Assembly (NCBI RefSeq): GCF_031846345.1
Contig: NZ_JAVRHX010000001.1
Coordinates: 930,001-994,000 of the forward strand
Direction of reading: 5' to 3'
Length of the DNA: 64,000 bases
DNA from: Glaciecola petra
GTDB taxonomy: Bacteria; Pseudomonadota; Gammaproteobacteria; Enterobacterales; Alteromonadaceae
Positions 37,201 to 47,600 of this stretch are shown in pieces (within the stretch, counting starts at the first letter, position 1; each line of letters starts with the position of its first letter). Both the position numbers and the translations under genes were made by a program. Under the pieces are notes generated by a model. The model did not search any database and was not told where the DNA came from. It worked only from the letters and a program-made list of their open reading frames with translations.

Positions 37201-38938
37201 GCAGTTTGGCAATGTCTTTGAGCACACAAGAGATTGGGTATTGATATTTGATTCAAATAAAACCTTAGTAGCGAGTAATCAGGCTTTTCGAAAAGCGTTT
37301 AATTTAATAGACAAAAATAACCGTTTTAAACATAGTGAAGCAAGTGTTATTGAAAATCAGGAGCTTTTCTATAAGACCTTAAAAAAATTAAGCAGTATGC
37401 AAGCCGGCGATAAGATAAAAATGGAACATGTCGTCAAAATAGGTAGCAAAAAGCTATCCTTACTGACAAATATTAACGCAATCGCGAGCGAATTGAATCC
37501 GTCTGAAGTCGACAGTTACTTGATTGTATCTACTGATATAACTGAGCAAGTAGCCAGTAATAATGCACTGCAGCAAATGAAAAACTTTGACAAACTTACA
37601 GGTTTAATGAACAAGCATTTATTTTTAGAACGATTGCAACAGTCTATTGAGTATGCTGCAACACACGACGATGTGTTAGCGCTTTTGTATATTGATTTGA
37701 ATAGCTTCAAACAAACCAACAATAATATTGGACTTGATGCAGGCGATGATATTTTGCAAGAAGTCGGAAAACGCCTTGTCGCGTTTTTTGGAGCTAAGAC
37801 GGTAATTGCCCGTTTGGTCGGTGATGAATTTGTTGTTGTTTTAGAAAATGTCAACACTAGAGACGAGATAGACGAAATCGCAAATAACTTGTTAAAAGAC
37901 GTAGAGAGCATTATTACATTAAAAAACATTTCAACGACAGTATCAGCCAATATTGGCATTGCAGTTTTGGATGAAGCTTGTCATTCTGCTGAAACGCTAT
38001 TATTCAGGGCACACCTTGCGTTAAATCAGTCTAAAATAACAGGAAACAAGCGTTATAGCTTTTATACTGATTCAATGAACCAAGAGTTTCAGACACAATC
38101 GAGCTTGTTCACCAATATTAATTTGGCGACTAAAAACAAACAATTCATTAATTATTATCAGCCTATAATTGATATGCACAATGGCAAGACCATCGGTTTT
38201 GAAGTACTTCTTAGATGGCCTTTATTTAGCAAAGATAAACCGTTAAAGCCATCTGATTTTTTAGCGATAGCAGAATCGGTAGGATGCATCAATAATATTA
38301 CAAATCAATCCATAGAAGATGCATTAACAGATCTTGCAAAATGGCAAGAATCTGGTTTTGATGGGTATATATCACTTAATATGACAGAGCAGCATATATT
38401 AGGATTTGATTTTGCGGCACTGTCTAAGTTGCAAACTAAACTCAAAATTCCTAATAAATTTATAAAGTTTGAAATCAATGAAGATCTTTGCATTAACAAT
38501 AAAGAAAGTGTTGAACACTTCGTCAAAGACAGCCATCAACTCGGCTATGAAATAGCGTTAGATGACTTTGGTAAAACTTATTCCTCATACAAGTTTATCA
38601 AAGATATTAATTTTGATAGTTTGATCACAGACCGACAAATTATTCACGATATGTCCTTCCAATTTGATGCCCGTGCAATGGCAAGTGTTATTTATACAGC
38701 AGCAGAAAGAAAAGCGATGGTGTTGAGGACGAAGGGAATAGAAACAGTTGATCAGTTAGATTTTGCGATGCAAAACAAAAGTCTATATGTTCAAGGATTT
38801 TTATTTTCTCACCCTTTAACTTTTATTGAATCAATGGATTTCCTATTTATTGACTGGTTAAAATGCATTGAGATCAAAAAGAATGCAGACCACAAAAAAA
38901 AGGCACCAGTTATAAAGTTACCGAAGGCCCCAAAATAA
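34223..38938 (+). CDS. Beta-propeller sensor with PAS domains and degenerate GGDEF-EAL output
   Basis: 1571 residues. A signal peptide or anchor near 34-48 is followed by a periplasmic Reg_prop beta-propeller with repeats such as GFVWIGTEEGLNRFDG and SLFIGTNNGLNRYD, a Y_Y_Y-like region, one membrane helix (about 820-840), two PAS domains (about 860-1110), a GGDEF domain (about 1119-1265) and an EAL domain (about 1300-1560). The GGDEF motif reads VGDEF (1199-1203) and no RxxD inhibitory site is visible. In EAL, E1327 (EVL) and D1447-D1448 are kept, but the KID lysine is I1468 and the first glutamate of AEGVE is K1504. Catalysis is doubtful; c-di-GMP binding or a purely sensory role is more likely. 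Start is TTG; ATG at 34322 is an alternative. Confidence 0.85.
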   Translation: MYGIKKYDLSIKNYKSFSGFWCSLNCYLIPKITMVLLFALSLSVTHAQVMNGAAIQSPRLMYIDTDQGLDQNTIHDILVDKQGFVWIGTEEGLNRFDGTKVLQVNDIHNHIVNSSIYHIFEHSSGRLILSTSNRGVVSLDLQHKTIDTLLAVDSKLAPSWFQDSSSMFEADNGDIIVGLNEGVYRYSFKTKSAVLLFELSIAQINQGFSIRSIYQHKQVLYIGTTNGLFGFNVNSGETFTIFSPGPKGADTANVKLLKSFDKETLFVGTVQGLHAFNLAELDKYITQSWGDISYQTINDIRNIWDMIKINEKLYFASDIGLYSIEGDSYQTSFLFRAIKNYEALSSSDILNLSVDKAGSLWFGTEYSGAMKWSPNSQRFKNINNSIFTPENKRLSNNVVWSIYQYDANSLFIGTNNGLNRYDLTSGNIKQYYKTSPNLAKFSASEISQINSSETGYLWLITGDGLRKFDIENNQFVSFDFNNKAINELFTEFIYSFVPINNNVYWVLTDNGAFYVDVKNSELKKIDLQSYNIAVADTYKFLGVDTKSKMMLLASAAQLWGINTETLTLTLLHSIKAEGTRRSIYPGSFARDNEGSFWLSYPGNGLYKLNGNSFTTLAKYTNEKYLPTHLIYDLKFDNDGLLWFSSHSGLHRFDTKNLNVQSFGFANGLATSEFNEGAIEVLSDGSLVYGANLGFTMFHPSELSEQIPEITSPSITEIQLASRSLNMPLTLLNDMTINLNYDDVGLTLYFSTLSSTTNASKKYRYRIVSGNKISNYPNLSEGKLLLPTLSSGKHTIEIYPAGVSNEMAVASLHLNIAHPQFLSPFAYFVYAFSAVSICIVWYWRRRKITHLINNANLQIKQNNKILTNALKVNNAHAWEWDAQTNILKGKRPENVLENNGTNKQSLPPNTTLDKFIEHIYEPDRQDYIKAWNLFIAVKQASFDHTYRVMSGQNTIKWYRDLSNKQMSADNTKLLSVAGTTSEVTNIITNQNRLKQFGNVFEHTRDWVLIFDSNKTLVASNQAFRKAFNLIDKNNRFKHSEASVIENQELFYKTLKKLSSMQAGDKIKMEHVVKIGSKKLSLLTNINAIASELNPSEVDSYLIVSTDITEQVASNNALQQMKNFDKLTGLMNKHLFLERLQQSIEYAATHDDVLALLYIDLNSFKQTNNNIGLDAGDDILQEVGKRLVAFFGAKTVIARLVGDEFVVVLENVNTRDEIDEIANNLLKDVESIITLKNISTTVSANIGIAVLDEACHSAETLLFRAHLALNQSKITGNKRYSFYTDSMNQEFQTQSSLFTNINLATKNKQFINYYQPIIDMHNGKTIGFEVLLRWPLFSKDKPLKPSDFLAIAESVGCINNITNQSIEDALTDLAKWQESGFDGYISLNMTEQHILGFDFAALSKLQTKLKIPNKFIKFEINEDLCINNKESVEHFVKDSHQLGYEIALDDFGKTYSSYKFIKDINFDSLITDRQIIHDMSFQFDARAMASVIYTAAERKAMVLRTKGIETVDQLDFAMQNKSLYVQGFLFSHPLTFIESMDFLFIDWLKCIEIKKNADHKKKAPVIKLPKAPK

Positions 38939-39076
38939 AACTTTCATGAACAATAAAATTCATTCGAATAAACTTTACGATATCTTTTACAAAAAACAGT
39001 TAACAGATATGACCATTTAGGTATTATGATACGTATGTTAATCACGTGTTAAATAAATAAAAGTTTAGGATCATAT

Positions 39077-40762
39077 ATGCCTTTGGATAATACGAATCAA
39101 GCTGCTGTTGCTGGTGTACAAAATACAATAATTTCCCCCCTAGAAATGCTGTACAAATGGGAAAAAGAAAATACCGAACAGCATTATATGACGCAGCCTG
39201 TTAAAGGTGAAACACGCACTTTCACTTGGGGGCAAACTGCTGAAACTGCAAGACGCGTTGCCGCCAAACTCAAATCTTATGATTACCCGAAAGGAACGAG
39301 AATTGGTATTTTAGGTAAGAATACGGCTGAATGGGTGATCACTGATTTGGCTATTATGATGGCCGGTTATGTGTCGGTGCCGATTTTCTCAACTGCCGGC
39401 AAAGATACCATCACGTATGTGCTAGAACATGCTGAGTGTCCTTTACTTTTTGTTGGAAAGTTAGATAACACCGCTGCAATTAACGCTATTGAAACTGACG
39501 ACTTAATTAAAGTTGGTTTCCCTTATGACGATGTAAGTGCAGACATCGATTGGGGAACATTTACTGATATAGAACCCATGCAAGAAAGTCCAGTTCACGA
39601 CATGAACGATATTATGACTATTATTTATACTTCGGGCAGCACTGGACAACCTAAAGGGGTTGTGCATACATACAACACGATAAATTGGGCCGCACGAAAC
39701 TCGCTGAATGCACTTGAGGTTAGCGCTAAAGACAGAGTAATGAGCTATCTTCCGTTAGCACATATAACTGAAAGAGTACTGATTGAGCTAGCCAGTCTTT
39801 ATGCGGGGACGTCAATACACTTTGTGGAGTCATTAGAATCGTTTACTAGAGATGTAAAAGATTGTCAGCCAACTCTATTCATTTCGGTGCCACGCTTATG
39901 GACTAAGTTTCAAATGGGGGTTTTATCACAAATTCCTCAGAAAAAGCTGAGTTTTTTGTTGAGTATCCCGTTTGTAGGTAAAAAAGTTGCTAAAAAAGTT
40001 CGAGACGGCCTAGGGTTTGGATCAGCAAGAATGTGGGCATCAGGCTCTGCGCCGATTCCACCAGCAACGATTGAATGGTTCAGTAAAATAGGTGTGGATA
40101 TATCCGAAGGTTGGGGTATGACTGAAAACAGCGCTTATGGGACGTCAACCATACCATTTCGGGCTGACAAAATTGGCAGTATTGGTAAAGCATACGATGG
40201 TGTCGAAGTGAGAATCGCGGAAGACGGTGAAATCCAAGTAAAAGGGACATGTAACATGGTCGGTTACTACAAAGACCAAGAAAAAACAGACGAAGTTTTC
40301 ACTAGTGATGGTTATTTAAGAACAGGTGACAAAGGGGTCATAGATGATGATGGTTTTGTATTTATCACTGGACGATTAAAAGACATATTTAAAACCGAAA
40401 AAGGTAAGTATGTTGCTCCAGCACCCATAGAAGCTTCAATTATGGAGAACTCGATGGTTGAACAGGTGTGTGTTACAGGTACTAGTTTGCCACAACCTAT
40501 TGCCTTATTAGTGCTATCAGCAGACGCTAGGACAGAAGCAAAAGACATTGTCACTGAAGCGCTGACTAATACTTTAAATGAGGTTAACGCTCAACTGGAA
40601 AGTCATCAACGCATGGACCGTGTCATCGTTTTTACAGAAGAATGGTCAGTGGAAAACGAATTACTTACGCCAACACTTAAAGTTAAAAGACATGTTATTG
40701 AAGAAAAGTTTAAAGACGCAATTACAGGTAAATATTCTGACAAAGTAGTTTGGGGTGACTAA
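39077..40762 (+). CDS. Long-chain acyl-CoA synthetase (AMP-binding enzyme)
   Basis: Activates a fatty acid with ATP and CoA via an acyl-adenylate. The P-loop TSGSTGQPKG is at 185-194, GWGMTEN is near 350, and GYLRTGDKG and LKDIFKTEKGKYVAP occur in the C-terminal part. The overall pattern is that of long-chain acyl-CoA synthetases of the FAA1/COG1022 group rather than classic FadD. There is no signal peptide. It is monocistronic; the nearest beta-oxidation genes are 15 kb downstream. Chain-length preference cannot be read from the sequence. Confidence 0.9.
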   Translation: MPLDNTNQAAVAGVQNTIISPLEMLYKWEKENTEQHYMTQPVKGETRTFTWGQTAETARRVAAKLKSYDYPKGTRIGILGKNTAEWVITDLAIMMAGYVSVPIFSTAGKDTITYVLEHAECPLLFVGKLDNTAAINAIETDDLIKVGFPYDDVSADIDWGTFTDIEPMQESPVHDMNDIMTIIYTSGSTGQPKGVVHTYNTINWAARNSLNALEVSAKDRVMSYLPLAHITERVLIELASLYAGTSIHFVESLESFTRDVKDCQPTLFISVPRLWTKFQMGVLSQIPQKKLSFLLSIPFVGKKVAKKVRDGLGFGSARMWASGSAPIPPATIEWFSKIGVDISEGWGMTENSAYGTSTIPFRADKIGSIGKAYDGVEVRIAEDGEIQVKGTCNMVGYYKDQEKTDEVFTSDGYLRTGDKGVIDDDGFVFITGRLKDIFKTEKGKYVAPAPIEASIMENSMVEQVCVTGTSLPQPIALLVLSADARTEAKDIVTEALTNTLNEVNAQLESHQRMDRVIVFTEEWSVENELLTPTLKVKRHVIEEKFKDAITGKYSDKVVWGD

Positions 40763-40929
40763 CTTATGGGTGTCAAAACTAACATAGTGCTTAAGTAACA
40801 ATATATCTTTTTCAAATGATTTGCGACAAGACAGTGCAAACCTTAAATAGCTTGCACAATTGCAGTTCAAAAAATGTATAAGAAAGGCATCGGTTTTTTT
40901 AAGCTATTGAATTGTAAGTGAAATTAATA
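40763..40929. other. AT-rich intergenic segment after the acyl-CoA synthetase
   Basis: First part of a 411-base gap without a protein gene. A GTGCAA/TTGCAC stem (near 40834-40857) and an isolated run of seven T residues near 40890 are present but not arranged as a terminator. The rest of the gap holds the candidate small RNA, its terminator and about 110 bases leading to recC. Confidence 0.3.
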
Positions 40930-40956
40930 TTGGCAAGGCAATTGCTATAGTATAAG
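40930..40956 (+). promoter_or_regulatory. Candidate promoter of the small RNA
   Basis: TTGGCA (40930-40935) and TATAAG (40951-40956) are 15 bases apart, slightly short of optimal. TATAGT at 40946 overlaps. The predicted start near 40963 is about 100 bases before a strong terminator. Confidence 0.38.
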
Positions 40957-40962
40957 TGTTGT

Positions 40963-41066
40963 GTGTGCTAAGTTGTTTTAGTTTAGTTGATTTGTATGAG
41001 CTAAAACATCAAAAGCAGTTTCGTTGCATGTATTATTGTAAGTAATACATGCAACGTTTTTTCTTT
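40963..41066 (+). ncRNA. Candidate small regulatory RNA
   Basis: About 100 bases between a promoter-like pair and a strong intrinsic terminator, with no reading frame of note. Besides the terminator hairpin, GTTTTAG (40975-40981) and CTAAAAC (41001-41007) can form a second seven-base-pair stem, separated by a single-stranded AU-rich segment, a layout common in Hfq-dependent RNAs. No known family is recognised. The alternative is a long 3' end of the upstream mRNA, which is 200 bases away. Confidence 0.4.
41022..41062 (+). terminator. Strong intrinsic terminator
   Basis: CGTTGCATGTATTA (41022-41035) and TAATACATGCAACG (41043-41056) form a perfect 14-base-pair stem with a seven-base loop, followed by six T residues. 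It is the strongest terminator in the window and lies 117 bases before recC. Confidence 0.9.
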
Positions 41067-41173
41067 TCAACTTTCTACTTGTTTCTCTATCGTCCGCTGG
41101 TTATATTAACTCATTATCATTCTTCTTCATTCTTACTTGTCGCTACGACAAATAGAAAGACAGGGGCCTTTAT

Positions 41174-44100
41174 TTGTTTTTCTTGTATCCGTCTAATAAA
41201 TTGGAAGACTTGTCTTTATTACTTTCTGAAGTACTAAAATCACGCCCCAAAAAAGTATTAGACCCTAGTATCATCCTTGTACCAAACCCCGGTATGCAGC
41301 ACTGGCTTAGTTTAAAGCTTGCGCAGCAACTTGGTGTGAGTATGAATGTTTCCAGCCCTTTGCCAAGCCGATATATATGGGATCTCAGTCGACAAATTTT
41401 AGGAGAGGGAAAGGTACCTAAGCAAAGTCCATACAGACGAGAAGTATTATCATGGCGTATTTTTGCGTTGCTAAACAACAATACATTGATTGAAAATCAC
41501 TATTTTAAAACGATTAAAAAATATTGGGCAAGCGATGATCCGGATACAAAGGAAAAACGGCAGTTTTGGTTTGCGCAACAACTAGCTGACGTGTTTGAGC
41601 AATACTTGGTTTTTCGACCCGATTGGTTACTTGCATGGGAAGCAAATGAGTTATTTCAAACCGAGACTGAATCCACTAATAAAATGCAGTTGTGGCAGGC
41701 ATGGATCTGGCGAGAGTTAGTAAAAGAACAAAAATTTCATCCTGCTAATCTGCAAAGTATGGCAATAAACAGTTTGTTACATGAAGATATTTCATTACCA
41801 AAAGATATTTATGTATTTGCGCTTAATTCGATGTCTTCACTACATCTCAAATTTTTTGATGCTATTGCGAAACATACTCATGTGCATTTTTTCCAATTAA
41901 ACCCCAGTGTTAATTACTGGGGCGACGCTTTGTCAGATAGAGCACTTGCATATAAACACCGACATGATGCTTTTGAAAAATCCTTATTTGAAGAACAAGT
42001 GCATCCTCTTTTACGAAATCTTGGTGGTCAAGGAAGAGACCTGAATAATTTATTGGTTGATATGACGCATCAAGAAATTGCATCATTTGATATTGAGCCT
42101 ACTAGTGGGCGCGATGGTAGGACATTATTATCGTGTATTCAAGGGCAAATTCTTGATGGTGAAATTACCCAGCCGCCATTATCATCAGAGATTACAGAAA
42201 GCCCATATTACCCATCTATAGCAGTACATGCTTGCCATAGCGAAGTGAGAGAATTACAAGTCTTAAAGGATACATTATTGGCTCGCTTCGATGCAGATAA
42301 AAGCTTGCAACCAAGAGATGTACTTGTGATGTGTCCCAGTATCGAAAAATACTCACCTTACATCAATGCTATATTCACCCAATCACAGAATCAGAGCCTA
42401 AATATCCCTGTATCAATTAGCGATCGAAAGCCAATCGAATCAGAAATGCTAATTGTGGCTGTTTTGGGCATCTTAAAGATGGGTAACAGTCGTTTTGATG
42501 CAAGTACTATTGTCGACCTGGTGTCATTACCGTCGATTGCATCAAGGTTCGGTTTGGCAGAGCATGATTTGGATTTTTGTGCCACGTACCTCAAGCGGGC
42601 ATGCATTATTTGGGGGCTTGATGATGAGCATGTAAGTAGTGCATTGGAAGTAAAGCTTCGAAATAACCAACATACTTGGGAAAAGGGACTTAAACGAATA
42701 ATTGTAGGTTGGATAAATGCCCCTACTGATATTTTAGTTGATGATGTTGCCACATTAGGCTTTGTTGAAGGGCAAGCTACTAAAACGCTTGGTAGATTTA
42801 TGCAAGCGATTGAACAAATCCATTTACTCGTGGCTGGATTATCTGAAAATAGAACACCGCGCCAATGGTCAGAATATGTGGCTTTATTGTTAGAGAACTT
42901 TTTTGCACCTCAACAAGAGGATAGTTTTGCTGTAAAGCTGTTGCAAAAAACACTCAATGATATTATTGAAAACACCGAATCGTGTCAGTTTGATACACCG
43001 GTGTCTCTATTTGTATTTGTTGAAAGTTTAGAAGCACTCTTGAGTATTCCAGAAACTAGGTCCCAGTTTTACGCTGGGAAAGTAAGTTTCTGTTCAATGT
43101 TACCGATGCGAAGCATACCATTTAAAGTAATAGCAATTTTGGGCTTAAATCAGTCTGAGTTTCCTCGTCAGGACTTACCCGCTGAGTTTAATTTAATGAA
43201 TTACTTCCCAAGTATTAAAGGCGACCGCTCCCGTCGTGGAGACGACCGCTATTTATTTCTTGAATCAATTGTTTCAGCTCGACAATATTTACACTTGAGT
43301 TATCAATATAAAAAAATAAATGATAACAGCGATAGGCAGGCTTCATCTGTCTTAGCGCTTTTGATAGAGCATTGCCATGAGTACTTTGGAGAAGAGGCTT
43401 TACCCATTGTCAAACATTCTCTTCATCCTTTCAGTATTGAAAGTTTTGCTGAGGATAGAGCTTATTTGGGTTGCTATGAAGAGGGTTGGAGAACTCAGGC
43501 AAGTCATTTGGTAAAGCTAGCAATCACGCAGCATGCCGAACGCTCAGGGTATATTGATGGAAAAATTGCACCTGATCAAATTAAAGACATTAATTTACAA
43601 GATTTATATCAGTGCTTAAACAATAGTTTAGCATTTTATGTTAACCGGCATTTAAATTTGTATCTTTCTAAGCCTGAAGCAAGAGATTTTGCTGAGAACT
43701 ATCAACTAAATGGCCTTAGCGAATACATGCTTAAAAAAAGCTTCAGTGAATTATGGCGCAATACTAAGCATAAAGAAGATCTAAGTAATGCAAAGCGTCG
43801 TGAAAATATCGCTTTTAATCAACAAATCGCCGCAGTAAGGCAATCGGGAGAATTACCTTACTATTTGGATATCGATTCAAGTTTAATAGACTATGCGGAA
43901 GAGGTTTTCAGTTGCCACAATTGTATTCTTCATGAAGGTGAAACACAAAGTTGCAGTGGCCAATTAGACTTAAATGGTTTTTCATTGAGCTACCACTTCG
44001 ATTTTATAAAAGGAGCAGGAAGTAGGGCTGTCAAATATACTAATGGCAAACCTAAGATAAAGCACATGCTAATTTCATGGTTACAGTATTTGCTTTTATT

Positions 44101-44602
44101 AATGCATGACGAAACAGAAAAATATGCCCATGAAAATTTATCGATGCGCGTATATTTTACGCAAAAAATAGACAAGCCTAAGGCTAACGAAAAATATGCT
44201 GTAAAATATTACGAATGTCGCCTCAGTGACAAAAAAGATGCCCACAAGTGTTTATCAAATATTTTGCTTGTTTATGCAAAGGCTTATGCTTCGCCGCTAA
44301 TATTAGATCATGGATTAGCAGAACAAATACTCGATTTTGAGTCCCCAGAAGACGCTTTAGCGAGTCCTGTTTTGAAGCTTTTGTGGAAAGAGGCATCACA
44401 AGCTGGCAATGATCATTCTAATAAGAGCTCACATCTACCCAATCCATATTTCGATCATCTGTTTAAGCAAATGCCAGAAATAGATATTGAGTGTCTACAA
44501 GCTTATTTCGATTGCTTTTATGATATGCAGCAGGGCGAAATTTTTGATGCTGTCGTTCCTCCACATTTAACACTCGTAGCACAAGCGATAGCAAATCCAT
44601 GA
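41174..44602 (+). CDS. recC: Exodeoxyribonuclease V subunit gamma (RecC)
   Basis: RecC is the Chi-recognition subunit of the RecBCD helicase-nuclease. The N-terminus (FLYPSNKLEDL, then ILVPNPGMQHWLSLKL, PLPSRYIWDLSRQIL and QYLVFRPDWLLAWE) aligns directly with E. coli RecC (VYHSNRLDVL, PLPASFIWDM, YLVYRPDWL). Length 1142 against about 1122. The start is TTG, supported by AGGGG seven bases upstream and by the family N-terminus; no ATG fits. The ATGA overlap with recB indicates coupled translation. The gene order recC-recB-recD lacks the ptrA gene found between recC and recB in E. coli. Confidence 0.95.
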   Translation: MFFLYPSNKLEDLSLLLSEVLKSRPKKVLDPSIILVPNPGMQHWLSLKLAQQLGVSMNVSSPLPSRYIWDLSRQILGEGKVPKQSPYRREVLSWRIFALLNNNTLIENHYFKTIKKYWASDDPDTKEKRQFWFAQQLADVFEQYLVFRPDWLLAWEANELFQTETESTNKMQLWQAWIWRELVKEQKFHPANLQSMAINSLLHEDISLPKDIYVFALNSMSSLHLKFFDAIAKHTHVHFFQLNPSVNYWGDALSDRALAYKHRHDAFEKSLFEEQVHPLLRNLGGQGRDLNNLLVDMTHQEIASFDIEPTSGRDGRTLLSCIQGQILDGEITQPPLSSEITESPYYPSIAVHACHSEVRELQVLKDTLLARFDADKSLQPRDVLVMCPSIEKYSPYINAIFTQSQNQSLNIPVSISDRKPIESEMLIVAVLGILKMGNSRFDASTIVDLVSLPSIASRFGLAEHDLDFCATYLKRACIIWGLDDEHVSSALEVKLRNNQHTWEKGLKRIIVGWINAPTDILVDDVATLGFVEGQATKTLGRFMQAIEQIHLLVAGLSENRTPRQWSEYVALLLENFFAPQQEDSFAVKLLQKTLNDIIENTESCQFDTPVSLFVFVESLEALLSIPETRSQFYAGKVSFCSMLPMRSIPFKVIAILGLNQSEFPRQDLPAEFNLMNYFPSIKGDRSRRGDDRYLFLESIVSARQYLHLSYQYKKINDNSDRQASSVLALLIEHCHEYFGEEALPIVKHSLHPFSIESFAEDRAYLGCYEEGWRTQASHLVKLAITQHAERSGYIDGKIAPDQIKDINLQDLYQCLNNSLAFYVNRHLNLYLSKPEARDFAENYQLNGLSEYMLKKSFSELWRNTKHKEDLSNAKRRENIAFNQQIAAVRQSGELPYYLDIDSSLIDYAEEVFSCHNCILHEGETQSCSGQLDLNGFSLSYHFDFIKGAGSRAVKYTNGKPKIKHMLISWLQYLLLLMHDETEKYAHENLSMRVYFTQKIDKPKANEKYAVKYYECRLSDKKDAHKCLSNILLVYAKAYASPLILDHGLAEQILDFESPEDALASPVLKLLWKEASQAGNDHSNKSSHLPNPYFDHLFKQMPEIDIECLQAYFDCFYDMQQGEIFDAVVPPHLTLVAQAIANP

Positions 44603-47600
44603 AGAATCAATTAGACCCAATCAATATCCCTTTACAGGGTAAACACTTGATTGAAGCGAGTGCTGGCACAGGAAAAACCTATAATATCACTAGAATTTAT
44701 GTGCGCTTGCTAATTGAACGAGCGCTCTCAGTGAAGCATATTTTAGTAATGACTTTTACTGAAGCGGCGACCGAGGAAATTCGCGAAAGAATCAGCAAGT
44801 TTATCGTTGAGTTGCTGCAAAATTGGGATACGGAGCCTTGTGACTTTAGCAAAGCCATGATGGCAAAGGTAGGAAGTAGTGAAGCTAAACGACGACTTGA
44901 AATAGCTCATTTAGAAATTGATCTAGCGGCTATTTTTACCATCCATAGCTTTTGCCAACGAATCATTAGCCGATTTGGATCGAGTATGTCAATTACTCAG
45001 CAATCTGAATTGCAAGATGATTTGCAGCATTTAACTCGTATTTGTACCCGTGAATGTTTGCATGCCCTTAGGGCAGACAAGCATGCTTATTCGATGATGC
45101 AAAATAAAGGGTGGCACAATCCAGAAAATTTTTTATTAGAATTTGGCGGTTTTATTGGCAAGCCGTATACATTGGAAGCCATTGATGAAGAGGAGTTGAT
45201 CGCGTCTCAACATCGTTTGTTTGAATCTGTTTGGCAGTCTTTAGTGGAAAGCCGTGAGGCATTGCTCGCCTTACTAGAAGAATATGACGAATTATTTTTA
45301 CAAGGTGTAAAAAGTAAGCCTTCAAAAATAAAAGTTGAGATTAATTTAACACGCAATTGGCTGCAACAAGATACGCTTATAGAATCTCCGTCCATCATAC
45401 AACAGTGGCTGCTTGGCTCATTGAAAAATGAAGCTATATTACCCAGGTGCTTTACCGGATTGTTTACACCTTCTCGGCGAAAAAATATGCAACAAACAGG
45501 AGCACTTAGTGCAGACCTTGATGATATTTTGTTTGCTACCTTCGAGAAAATTAAAAGCAATATTCATGAAGCAGGCTTGTTGTATAAAAAAAAGAAAAAA
45601 TTGCAAGAAAGTTTGGCGGCTTGTGAGTTAAATGAAGTGCTTGTGGAGACGCTCCATAAGATTAACTTCAAATTTGCAACGAGCAAAGATGAACAAAAAG
45701 TATTGGGTTTTGATGATTTAATCAGCTTGGTTGCTAAGGCAATGGAAACCGCAGATACAGAGTTATTAACTATTTTACGTACAGATTATCCGGTCGCCTT
45801 AATCGATGAATTTCAAGATACAGATGCACAACAATATTCAATCTTTTCAAAAATTTACAACACAAAAAACGCGGACCTATCGCATTTATTGTTAGTGATG
45901 ATTGGCGATCCTAAACAGGCCGTATACTCGTTTCGTGGCGGTGATATCTTTACATACTTGCATGCCGCGCATGACGCCGATCATAGATGGAGTATGTCAA
46001 CCAATTATCGGTCTAGTGCTAATCTGATTGATGCATATAATCGAATATTTTATGGAAAAGATATAAGTAATAAACGAGTGGCTTCATTTGAATTGTTTAA
46101 TTTCAACATTGAATATAGGCCAGTAAATTCAGCAGGATTTACAAGTGATGAAATGGCCTTGATAGATACAGACGGCATGCATCAGCCTATGCTTTTTGTT
46201 TGCGCAAATGCGCCATTAGTTCGCACTGAAAGTCCTAAACAAGTATTTAAAGAAGCTTCTAAAACGCAGCAGCACTACGATATTTTGAATTGGTCTGCCC
46301 AGGAAGTAAAACGATTATTGACTCAGACTAAAATAAAGCTTTCTGGCAAGATGGAATCAAACACTTTACCTGAGCATATCGCGATTTTGGTCAGAAATGG
46401 AAATCAAGCGAAAATGGTCAAACGGGTATTTGACGAGCATCAAATAAAAACCGTTTATCTTAGCGAAAAATCGCCTTTATTTGAGAGCCAAGAAGCTTTA
46501 CAAATATATTGGTTACTAAATGCCTTATACACGCCAACAAACGATAATATAAGACGCGCATTTTCGACGGGCTTAATTAGCGAAAATATTACGGTAGCAA
46601 CGATCAATGCGATGCTCATTAACGATGATGCTGAAGAATGGGAAACAATTTATAAACGCGTATTAGACTTATGGGGGATATGGAAAAATAAAGGGATATT
46701 CGCGGTATTACAAACCTGTATACAGTCGCAGAATATTCAACATCAACAGCTCGAACGTTCCCTAACTAACTATATGCACCTTGCAGAACTGTTGGCGCAG
46801 GCAGAAATAAAAAATAAGGCGCCTATCAAGATAACGCAATGGCTACATCGTAAAATTTCTGAACCCTCGGCTGCTCAAGCCTCGCAATTGCGTTTGGAAA
46901 GCGATCAAAAACTCATTAAAATTGTTACTCAACACAAATCAAAAGGCTTAGAATATCCCATTGTCTTTATTCCTTTCGCCAATCACGTTACGTCTGTCAA
47001 ACACCCTTATGCAATGAGTTTTCATCAAAGTTCCGACCAAGAAGACGATGCCTTTGGTGTACAAAACACTCATTATCAAATAGGAAAAACATTTGAATCT
47101 GCTAGATACAAAGAACAAGAAGTGCAGGCAGAAGAGATGCGCTTATTGTATGTAGCACTAACTAGACCAATTTTTAGATGCTATATGGGTATGACAAGTG
47201 CAAAATCGTTTAATCATAGCGCTTTAATGCGCGCGCTCAATATACGAGTAGAGCATGATATTGAAGAAGACAAGGGCATCAAATTAAGTCAGCAAATTAA
47301 GCAAAGTTTGCTCGGTAGCGAGGCGTTGTTTGCGGTTAAAATGACCAATGATGTGGCAAAACTAGTAGACACTTATACTGAAGAAACATCAATAATGCCT
47401 ACCAACTTGAGTTTAAGCTCTCCCATTTGCAGTGATTGGCGGTTAACATCATTTAGTGGATTGTCGCGAAGTTTACACAACAAGCTTACATCTATAGTTG
47501 ACGAAATTGAGCCATTTGAAATACCTTTAAGTGAAGATAAAGCCAGCACGCATTATGCTTTTACGTTTCCAAAGGGTCCCGATGCCGGAAATTATTTACA

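Noticed and set aside
37516..37959. 147-codon minus-strand frame inside the GGDEF region
   Set aside because: Serine-rich composition typical of antisense frames; opposite a recognised domain.
42391..42753. 120-codon minus-strand frame inside recC
   Set aside because: It lies wholly opposite a well-supported gene, has no ribosome site and resembles nothing; a shadow frame.
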